From contig NC_079880.1 of assembly GCF_029227915.1 (NCBI RefSeq), positions 24,802,501-24,866,500 of the forward strand: a DNA stretch of 64,000 nt. The letters are read 5' to 3'. The translations under genes and the position numbers were made by a program. Below, piece after piece: positions 55,040-64,000 of this stretch. The first letter of the stretch is position 1; each line of letters opens with the position of its first letter. The notes under the pieces were generated by a model. The model had not been told where the DNA came from, ran no database searches, and saw nothing but the letters and a program-made list of their open reading frames with translations. Origin of the DNA: Hydractinia symbiolongicarpus (lineage: Eukaryota > Cnidaria > Hydrozoa > Anthoathecata > Hydractiniidae).

Positions 55040-58000
55040 CCACGCGAATTTAAGTTTCGCCATTGCCAAATTAAAAACACGCGAAATTTTATATACATTA
55101 TAAACTATATTAAAAACATGCCATAATATTACTTTTTCCCATTGCTAAATTAAATCCACACCAATTGAGATTGTCAACGTTGTGCTGCAGTTCCATTGAC
55201 AAAACCTTTAGTTATATAGTTCTTCATATATCGCATCTTTAAATAACACGCTAATTGTGTGCCCATAGCAGGACGCTTTTCTTTTACTAGTGTAATGGAG
55301 TTAAATAATTAGCCGGGAAACCGGACTTCGTAGCGCCGGTTAAGCCACAAGTAACTATGTGACCTGGCGTTGAACGTCCTGGGAAGCGCTTAATTAGAGC
55401 CTCAAACAGTTTCACCAATTCAGATGGAGCGTTTTAGTACTAGTAGTACTTTAGTACTATGCAGTATGTCGTATAAAGTGAGTAGAGCGTACACCGCATT
55501 ATAGTGCGATTTTCAGCACAGAAAAGCGTAGGACTTGTAGTAGGACTTATAGTTTTCAAAAATGGTATCATTTTGTATCAGACGTCGAGTGAAAGCAGTG
55601 TAATTGCCGGAAACGGGGAATGCGCGGATTCCTGGAATTCCCGGACTCGGTCTGTGTAGCTGAATGTATACAAAGAAAGTACCCAAGGAGTAAACTCAAT
55701 TTTTGATCGATTTGTGAAATGCGGTTTGGTTCGCTGCTGGAAAGCATTCCTCCCCCACCACCCATAACTTTGTCCGGCTTGTCTAAATTGATTTACACTT
55801 GGCACACTTATAGTACGTCAAGAAAGAAACAAAGTAGCACCAATTAATTTTTGGTTATGTCAGTACTTCTTTGTGACGTCATCAAAGCTTGAAATTTATC
55901 TAATGTACCACTATCTGCTTAAAAGCCAATTACATAATATATTCTGTTTAAAGTTTCTGACAGCTATATAAAATTTATTTAACATATTTTTTGTTTTTTA
56001 CATTTTATTCGTATGAATAAGGGCCAAATATTGCTCGAAAATCTAATTTTCCCGATTTTTGGATAAAATTTAAAAAGGCGGGTAATTAGATTAATCTTAC
56101 TTACCAAAATGTTCAGCTCAATAAAATGGAGTAGTCTTGTATGTTTCAAGTCCTAAGGGTAATTCTAAGAAAAGTTATTATATTTTCCCGATTATGGGAT
56201 TTCACAGAAATATTAAGGAGTAGTTTCTAAGCTCTAAGAGGTATGGGAATCTAAATATTTGGCATGCAGGTGCATAATAAATAAATATAAAATCTGATAA
56301 TGTATCATAGCCATGCAGCATAGCAAAAATATGTTACTGAAAATGACTGCATGAGACGGAATATAAATTGCCAAGTCATGTTCTTACGAAGCGTTAAAAA
56401 GAATATTTTCATTTAAAATCTCAACAATGAAAATTTGCTAAAATAACATTTAAAATAATATTTCTTCTCTTTTTGAACATATCTTATAGTGCGGAATTCT
56501 CTCATGTTTCAATGGTTTTTGTAACAAAACCCGCCATCTTTATAGTTGCATATGTTATGACGCGTGAATAAATTATATATATCGGATGTAAACCAAAGCG
56601 GATTACAGAACTTACCAGCCTGTACTAAGAGTTTCTTTCTTCTTCCTCTTTATTCCAATAGCCATATTAAAAAGATAGAACCCCTAAGAACGAGGTTTTT
56701 GTAGATGTACATCTCCCATACACTACTTCTGTGTGTTTGTAAGGCAGATGACTTGTTTTTTACTTAATAAATAGCCACAGTAACGTTTTATGTTTGCTAA
56801 AGGACAGAAAAAAAATTGTGTTGGCTATTTTGATATTGTGTCGGGAAGAAAATTTTTTTAACATTGGTACTGCATAGGTACTTAAGTGGACTTAATGAAA
56901 TAACGTTAGATAATGTTAAAAACTGCAATTAAAGGTTTCGTTTGTGGGCATAGTATTTGATATATAAAATTACAAAATTTTAAAGAAGTTTGTTTTCTTC
57001 TAAACACAGAGCAGTTGAACTGGCATCAAATAATAAATGTGATTTAAATGTACAATTAAATAATTTAAAGAATACTTCTTTTCCCTTCGTCAATGTAATA
57101 AAAGCTATGGGTAGCAAACTAAATGCTTGCATATAGCCAGCTTCCTGTCAACCAATATTTTTCCATTTCATGCCTTTGTTCGTCCGGCGATATTAATACT
57201 ATTACTAAGATCCGCAATACTTGCATTATTCTTATCTAATAATTTAATTTGTTAGACAGAAGTTTAAATCATAAGTGCGTTCCAAAATTGTAAACAGCAA
57301 CTGTGGTGAAATACATGCTTCTTTTCACGGCTTGTTACATATCATTGCAATGGCATTTTTATTAAGGAAAATTAAACAGTCATAAAATTCCGGCTTTGTC
57401 CTAGTTAAATAAGGGCAAAAAAACTCTTACTCACTCACTTTCTTGAAGTTGTACTGATCCTTCTCAACAACCTCAGCATGATGATCCGCAGTACTCTTTC
57501 CATGGCTAGTCAATGCGGCAACACATCAGGAGGAACACTTAAAGCCACAAGGAGAATTGGACCGACTATGGTGACTAAGACCTGCAGTAATAAATGATTG
57601 CCTTAGGCCGCCTGGAGAATTGTCTCCATTGTGGTGGCGGACCACCAATCATGGCTTTGACACCAGGGGTCTAACTAAAAACAATATATTCAAAGTGGCT
57701 TTTAACTCTGCAAAAAAACCTCCGAAAGAACTGCGTGTGTTAAAAGTTAGCATAGCGGCTTTAGAAGAATAACCATTATAAATGACTACTAAACCTGAAA
57801 TATATCCATTATTATCCTGACTGTTGGGTTTCATCAGAGGTAGAAAATTAGTTTAAAAAATGAACGTTGGTTACTAATCTAATGCAATAACATTGTGATT
57901 TGCACATATCAAGTTAAATTTAACTAAAGAATAAGAATTCGTGATCTCAGCTGGTAGTCTTTTGATCTGCAAACGAATGTTGCAAAGCGAACTAGCAAAA

Positions 58001-60045
58001 AGATTCCAAAGATCCGAATCTTGCTCTCTTGCATGGCGCGTTAACTTGACAGTTTGGGAACTAAAGTTGGACCTTTATTTTAGAACCTATAAAACATCTA
58101 CAGGAAGAGTATATTTTAGCAATGTACAAGCGCAATGGTGTTTTTATTAAAGGCACTTCTTATGGTTTAAATGGAATGAAATAACCCGAACTAGTGAGAT
58201 TAAACAAAAAAGATTTTCTTTTCCTAATAGCACAACACAAATCTAAATAGTGACTCCAGTTCGAATGTCTCAATGTTGTCATCTTTTTGCAAGAAATTTG
58301 CCATTTCCAACCGTCACAAAGATTGTGTATTGACACGAAACTTGTAATCACTTTGTCTAACGTAATGTAATATTTCGTTCTAAAGCTGTTCAACAAAAAG
58401 CAAGCAAGCAAAAAAACAAGTTTAAACAAAAAAGGAGTTAAAGAGAAACAACATTTTCGTGTGCTTAAATGTAATTTTAGATTATTTTTTTAATTTCTAA
58501 AGAGTGCAAGGTGCTCGATCGATCGCAAAAATGTTTTTTAAGTTTCATTCATGTATTTACGTTATTATACAATAATCATATCACATAATCGTGTATATGA
58601 ATCGTTGCTACATATGATCAACTATTCACAGTGGGGTGATGTTCTGGTGTAGTATGCTGCCATGTTATCTGTAAAAGATAAAACTCGCACAACAAAGGTA
58701 AAAAATATAAAAAGTGTCATCGAAAAGTTCTTTTTGGAGAAGTTGATTTTAAGAACAAATACATAAACAGTAAGCAGATTAAAATCTTGATCATAAATAT
58801 TTTTAATTTTTGAAAGGTAATCAGTTTAACAACAAACATTTCATTCAGATATTAACCAACCAGAGAACACTGTCATTTTTAATAAAACCAATAATAATTG
58901 CAGATTTCAATTTGTGAATAATTTAATCACAAAACCGCCAAAGATGAAAATAAAAACAAATTTTTAACCGTTAAATGAAACCGTTAAGTCGTGTATAATT
59001 TTCGCTTGTGAACATAGGGGACCTGTTTCCACTCTGTAACCCTTTGTATATTGATTTTATACAAAATGCACCACTACTAAATGGAATAACTGTCGGCCTT
59101 GTTAATTCACCATATGATTTTTTTAACAAGAGAGCTCTAACAAATACATTATTATCACCTGCAACATGTGTTTTTACTGAAACTATTTTTCTGCTAGACA
59201 ACATAGCATAAGTTTTCTGATTTTCTGTTGATATGGGAGGGATAAGATTGGGATCAAATGTTGTACGAAAACAAAAGTTTCTTTCTCGTTTAGCTCTAGT
59301 GATAGGTATAACTTGGAGTGATTAGCGCATTTGTTAAGGTCTTCCGTTATACCTCCTGTGGACAGGCCACGTTCCATGTAACAGGGCCACCATGATTTTT
59401 ATTAGAACAGTAGCCTGTTAATTCAGTATCACCAAATCCAAGATAACGAGAAGTTTAAAAACATCGTATGTTACTTTCTCGTATTAAATGAACACAATTT
59501 GTTATTCTAAAAAAAACGACTCCTGCAAAACTTCATTACGAAGTGATAAATTTACCCTAGCATCCCAGGAGGCTTTTGATTCAGTGACATTGTGTACTTT
59601 TAGGATCCTCAAATAGATTTGCCATCGAAACAGTAAACAAAAAAAGAGAAAATGTATGACATTCACCTAAGAAGATTTCAAAGGTAACTAAATACCTTTT
59701 GGATCGTGGTTTCACATTGCATTGTAAATTATCTTCGTTCATCCCTAGTACAAGGAGGAATAGAAATTCATTGCAAAGTCGTGCTTACCTCGCGTGCAAC
59801 AATGCTACAATTAAGGCTTACTACCTGCTATATGGAATTGATCGCCAACCTTTATATTGAGCCTATAGAAGACAGAGCCGTTGACAACCTTTTTAATTTT
59901 GTAATGACTTAACCCCCAGTAGTGAACACTTCACCTCTTTCAGCGTAAAATAGAAAAAAGAAGACTGCGACCAGTACTGTAGGAAATAAAGATATTAAAT
60001 AAATGTTCAGCATGTTAAAAAGAAAGAAAGAGACAAAAGTTATAA
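55040..60045. other. 5 kb without recognised genes
   Basis: AT-rich with many stops in all frames. GC rises at about 55310-55410 (inverted CCGG, CCGGTT words) without a tRNA-like fold that I can support. No terminal repeats or tandem arrays were seen. It could be host intergenic or intronic DNA; regulatory content cannot be judged from one sequence. Confidence 0.5.
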
Positions 60046-60049
60046 CTGG

Positions 60050-60235
60050 ACAAACTTTCGCGAGAAAAAAAAATGTGGACGTTTTTTGGATAAACTTTCG
60101 CGAATAAAGGAATTCGGAAAATTTCGCGAGATTAACTTTCGCGAATGAAAAAACCCGCAAATTTTCGCGAGATAAGCTTTTGCGGAAATAGCGAAATATC
60201 GCGAATTCGCGAAAGTTTCTCTCGCGAAAGTTTCT
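60050..60235. repeat. TTTCGCGA-rich patch
   Basis: At least eight TCGCGA palindromes in 190 bp, in contexts AAACTTTCGCGA, ATTTTCGCGAGAT and complements, spaced roughly 15-40 bp and present in both orientations. Similar but sparser GCGAAA words occur at 51.80 and 55.05 kb. Confidence 0.75.
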
Positions 60236-60309
60236 ACAATTAAAGTATAATAGGTTTATAGACTGAAAAAAGAAAAGATTGTATACGTATTAATAATATC
60301 CATCCATGA

Positions 60310-61770
60310 CGTGACGTAGTTACTTGGCTTCTTATTAGGCGACCCCGACTTGCGCATCAAACGACTAAATGTTTATTTATAATTTTTTTTCTTTGTTTAA
60401 AAAAGTTCCTCATGAAGATAGCAATGAATGAAAATAATTCGCAGGTTCTAGGATTTCAATTCGAGCCGGAAAGAATGATGAGCTAGTTCCGACTTTTCAA
60501 GACGTAGACGAACATAACATTGGAGACCTTGTTGCTCCTTCTCGCCTAAATGTTGACGGAGGTCTATGGTGACTGTGCGATAAATGTGAGAGCATGCCCT
60601 CGGAAACAATGTTTGCGCTGTCACGAGACAGACTCTATTAAATATTTTCAATTACATGGTATAAAATTTTATATATGATTGAGTAATATTGTAATATTTT
60701 TCAGATAAAAAATGTGTTCCGGGATACAAAGATTTCCGAGCGGTGGTTTTATTAAAGAGTACGCTGTGGACATCTTTGGTGGCACTCCATGTCAGAGAGA
60801 GGAGAGGATTGGCGAAACGTGACGAAGTATCAGACAAGGAAGCAATAAAAAGACCCTGGGCTCGAAGTTGTTTATACTTACTCATTTTTTGCACTCTACA
60901 ATAAAATATTTATAACTTGTTTAGATTGTACCGCTATGACGCTTATCGACAATATTTCTGGTTCACACACAATCGTTTGGGTAAGGGGTGCGACGAGTTA
61001 TACCAGCATGTGTGGTATCGCAAGATTCGCGAGGGGTTCCCTAGTGCTGATGGCGTTTATGTTGGTTTCAAAGAAGAGGTACACATTCCAGTACTTAATA
61101 TTTCATAGAAGGGGGGAAATTATTAAACGAAAGCCTAATTTAAAAAAAGTACAAAATCTACAACTTAATTCTTTTAAATTGTTAACACTTTTCAACGATC
61201 TCTTCTTATGGAGTTCGTTCTTTAGCCGCTATCTCTAAAAAAATTGACGTTTCAAACGTTTTTTTTATCAATTGACCTTTTTTTAAATTTGCAAACGATG
61301 CAGCTCAAGTATTCATAGTTTTTTCTTCTCGTACAACTTTCACAACAGACCGTTTATTGGACTTGAAATACGCGACTCGAAATAACGGAATTTTTTTGCC
61401 TTCCTTATCCGTTGTACATTTCTATAATAAATTTATAAATAAAGTCATTAGTTGGCAAATATAATGATAAAATAAAAAAACTTTATATTGTGTTGAACCA
61501 TTCCGTTTTTGAATAACGGTTTGACAAACAATTGAATATATTCGACATTCATTATCAATAGCCAACGAAGAACAGCTGAAGTCGGCAACATCTCCGTATT
61601 TTTCAGGCACTTCTTCAAATACTTGGTTTACAATCTATAAAATAAAGATAGAATAATATTAAATGCGTTAATACTTATACGATTTCGAACGACTACATAG
61701 TTACCAGCCCCCATCACCTCCTTAACATCCTTTTCTTTCCTCCATTCAGATATTTCTCGGATGGCAGTAA
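60310..61770 (+). mobile_element. P2X7-like repeat, copy 2
   Basis: Same sequence family as 32955-34590 in the same orientation: shared stretches at 60310-60530, 60625-60800 and 61681-61770. It lacks the 1.07 kb insertion of copy 1 and retains 60800-61680 with a third exon that copy 1 lost. The TTAA terminal repeats of copy 1 were not found here. Confidence 0.75.
60412..61108 (+). pseudogene. P2X7 C-terminal-domain-like gene, three exons
   Basis: Exon 1 (60412-about 60640) reads NSQVLGFQFEPER, has a 7-bp deletion relative to copy 1 that shifts the frame, then LCDKCESMPSET with conserved Cys. Exon 2 begins after AG at 60704: KKCVPGYKDFRAVVLLKSTL. Exon 3 begins after AG at 60924: YDAYRQYFWFTHNRLGKG, KIREGFPSADGVYVGF, ending at 61108. 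The order FEP, CxxCxxMPxE, Cxx-x-F, YRQF-x-W-x-HxRLGxG, IRxxFP, Y-x-GF is that of the P2X7 intracellular domain as found in free-standing form in cnidarians. Role in these proteins is unknown. Confidence 0.65.
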
Positions 61771-62085
61771 CAGCGGAAAAATTACTTTTTATATTTCATA
61801 TAAATTCTTCTCTACAATATACACGCTGTATTTTATAAGAATAGTGTTTTTTTTCGTTTCAGCTTTTATGTTCTTAACTTTCCCTGGTGTACTTGCCCAT
61901 TGCTTTGGAGAGAAAAAGATTCAGTTTGTGATATATATACGCAATAAAAAAGTAAACTTAAATTTGTGTTTCATACAATTTTTTATATTAAAACAAACAA
62001 TTAAGCTTAGACATATTCTTAAGATATTCTGACCCATTGTTTAGAGTAAATTCTTACAAAAAAAAGTTCTTATTTTCTAATTCGC
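61110..62085. other. No gene recognised
   Basis: Remainder of the P2X7-like repeat to about 61770, then AT-rich DNA with short frames lacking support. Confidence 0.45.
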
Positions 62086-62200
62086 TGCGCTCAACCGAAA
62101 ATAACCTTATTTATTTTCTTATTTTTGCGACAGGGAAGACTCAAAGAACTTCGACTAGTAGTAGTAGTTATGTACGAAAAAGTTAGGGTTAGTAGGTGTT

Positions 62201-62810
62201 TCAAAGGCCTAGATTCCTTGTAACATATAGTAAAAGCTCTGTGTCGTCCTCCACATAACCATCTTTGGCTGTCTCCGAACGCCATCTACCATGTCGTTTA
62301 AAAAGACGGTCTGGGACGTCTGCATTTGCCGCTGCTGTTGCTCCTCCAGCACGTAGGCTGTGGAGTCCGAATCTTGTCCTATCCAATCCGATTGATGCCA
62401 GTGCATCGAGTGCATTTTCTCTTGTTGTTGTGTAGCTGATTAGGCGATTCATTTTTTTAAAACTTCCGAATTTGTTGTTTGATGTAACTGTGACCGCTCT
62501 AAACAGATAGGAATCAGGCTCAGCAGGTACATACATACTTCATATACTCAGTTAAATTATATACTGGGCAGATCCCATTTCCGCAAGCGCTGATGTAAAC
62601 CCAGTGTCCTTCTCTGTAGATATCTGTTTTGCTTTTCGCTCTGAACAGTTTCATAAAGCTATTTTTGTAAGTGACCTCACATCTTTTCAGATTACTAATT
62701 TCCGAAAACCTAAGAAAGCCACAGAATCCCAAGAGAAAGATATTAAAAGTTCTAAGTTTGTAAAGGTTAACAGCTTCGCTTTTAACAAGTTGTTTATGTA
62801 ATGCGTGCAA
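62201..62810 (-). pseudogene. Tyrosine recombinase domain of the DIRS element
   Basis: Frame 62810-62520: GFCGFLRFSEISNL (first catalytic Arg) and RAKSKTDIYREG (Lys in the beta hairpin). Frame 62536-62201: FGLHSLRAGGATAA (H-x-x-R), KRHGRWRSETAKDGYVEDD (His/Trp and the nucleophilic Tyr). All catalytic positions R-K-HxxR-H-Y are present, split only by one frame change near 62525. It would integrate a circular double-stranded DNA intermediate without target duplication. Confidence 0.85.
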
Positions 62811-64000
62811 ATGTTCAACCGTAATTGTCTTTCTTGCGAGTTTAATGTTGTAGTAGGCGTTTAGCGGCTTTGAGCATATTTTTTGGTAAAGTGTGGTCGC
62901 ATGGGTTATTGTAGCCTGTCAAATTGTGAAAATACTGGATAGCGTAGAATGCGATTTCGATTTTAGGATAAGAATTGTTCATTTGGGTTAGGTTAAGTAT
63001 TTACAACGCAACTGTTAGCGGTAGAGCTGGTAATTGTGATACAGAATATTTTTGACACCATGTATTCCATGAATTAAAAGAATAATAGTACGTTTTTATC
63101 GTGTTATTCGCCCTGGAATTTAAGATATATTCTGGTAGATCTTCTGCTAAATGCCTCAAAGTTTCGTTTTCCAAATGTTGCGTAAAATGACTTGCAAAGA
63201 GTTTCAAAATGTAAAAAACATTGCCTATTGATTTTAAGAGTTTTTGTTTGTCCAGTGACTGCATGTCTTAGTCCAGTGACGACACCGTCGCTGTCCCTGT
63301 GGATTCGGTTTATATAAATTGCAGTTTGAAAGCTATTATTTTGCTTTTAAAATGCCTAGAACCTATGGCGGATTTTTTGCACTCTCCTTGAGTAACGCAT
63401 AAATTGGGATTGTCAAAGATCCTGAAGTTTTTAATAAATTTTTGGAAGTCCCCTGTTGAATCAGTTAAAATGGCCAAAACGCTGTCGAAGGCCAGTATGG
63501 GGCCACCAGTGTGCCCGAAGCTTTACAGGTCTGCATGTGTTTTAAAACCTTTGATATAGTTTGAATCGGGGGCACGAGTAAATTATTTTCGTTTTCCCAC
63601 GAGGTATTAAAGGCGTTTACGCATTCAGTTTCCGGACAATAATATTTTGAGTTGAACCTGCCCACCTTTTTGTTTTCGTCATTAGCAAACCTATCTACGG
63701 TGAATGGACCCCAGAGCCTGTTTAGGTATTCGAAAAAGCTTTTTGTGACTTCCCAGGGTTGCAACCTCTAACTATAGTAGAACCAGCTGTCATTAGACAA
63801 GAAATATCATTACAGCTAGCTGTTTTGTCACCTCATCATCAAGTTTTCCTTTGAGCTGCCTCTTTTTATTATACAATGGCTCGCGTAATTATCTGTCTTC
63901 CAAAGTACTGCTTTGTTGCATAAAACTGATTTTAATGATTTTAGCGAATATTGTATAGCGTATAGCTCTCTCCACGTGGAGTTCATTAGGCTTTCCGTTA
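62201..64000 (-). mobile_element. DIRS-type retrotransposon, 3' half
   Basis: From the right edge, on the minus strand: RNase H (STWRELYAIQYSLKSL, LWKTDNYASHCIIKRGS, about 63990-63850), then the conserved end GPFTVDRFANDENKK, RFNSKYYCPETE and PPIQTISKVL (63764-63465), a core-binding helix (NNTIKTYYYSFNSWNTWC, 63264-63001) and the tyrosine recombinase. RT motifs must lie beyond the window. The order RT-RNaseH-YR defines DIRS elements. Several shifts and stops (63465, 63760-63850, 62525) break it. Confidence 0.85.

Noticed and set aside
55310-55410. GC-richer patch considered as tRNA or tRNA-derived SINE
   Set aside because: No A/B box pair or cloverleaf arms could be supported.
1-64000. CRISPR array, bacterial operons, rRNA or tRNA genes
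   Set aside because: No evenly spaced short repeats with spacers, no prokaryotic gene layout, and no conserved RNA gene sequence recognised.

Overview
This is a eukaryotic, AT-rich, repeat-dense stretch, and almost everything recognisable in it is transposon-derived. The mix points to an early-branching marine animal, most likely a cnidarian: THAP/DDE and pogo-PHD transposases, a Helitron protein with a 2A leader, P2X7-C-terminus-like exons, SWIM proteins, DIRS elements and LRR genes of NLR type. Introns with GT/AG ends are visible. I cannot name the species. I found no intact host gene, rRNA, tRNA or CRISPR array. Most coding regions carry stops or frameshifts and are best read as pseudogenes.

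Region 1 (1-24 kb and 31.2-32.6 kb) is dominated by pieces of one unusual non-LTR retrotransposon family, all on the minus strand. The best copy (A) encodes, in order, a reverse transcriptase, a CCHC knuckle, a restriction-like endonuclease and then a ubiquitin-specific protease (USP, peptidase C19). One uninterrupted 160-codon frame (22890-23372) runs from the end of the nuclease region into the USP catalytic Cys box, so the protease is part of the element. Seven USP pieces lie in the first 33 kb. Several share a 3' UTR with 65-100 bp repeat units and an end bearing a perfect GGTGGC/GCCACC hairpin. Between them lie THAP/DDE_4 transposase remnants (0.8-2.0 and 9.3-9.7 kb), a Penelope-like RT (7.6-8.5 kb), a RAG1-like transposase remnant (14.4-16.1 kb) and jockey/CR1-type LINE scraps.

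Region 2 (24350-31241) is a 6.9 kb DNA transposon with TIRs of about 73 bp and an 8-bp target duplication, inserted in the RT of copy A; the RT frame reads on across the removed insert. It has a RecQ-like helicase exon on the plus strand and a spliced, cysteine-rich transposase gene on the minus strand, suggesting the helicase-bearing Academ lineage. A pogo element with a PHD finger (26436-29390) lies in the transposase intron, and a TTAA-bounded piggyBac-like fragment lies in its 3' part.

Region 3 (32.7-39.7 kb) holds a TTAA-flanked element carrying P2X7-like exons (second copy at 60.3-61.8 kb) with a nested 1.07 kb TIR element, then a second LINE (RT plus C-terminal nuclease) split by a 631-bp MITE.

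Region 4 (42-51 kb) has minisatellites, then a rearranged Helitron: PIF1 helicase on the minus strand, and head-to-head with it a plus-strand 2A leader, C76-like protease and DUF6570-like start, followed directly by an LRR gene fragment.

Region 5 (51.9-64 kb) has a 3.1 kb TIR element with scrambled THAP and SWIM pieces, a 5 kb stretch without recognisable genes, a TCGCGA-rich patch, the second P2X7-like copy, and a DIRS-type tyrosine-recombinase retrotransposon that runs off the right edge.
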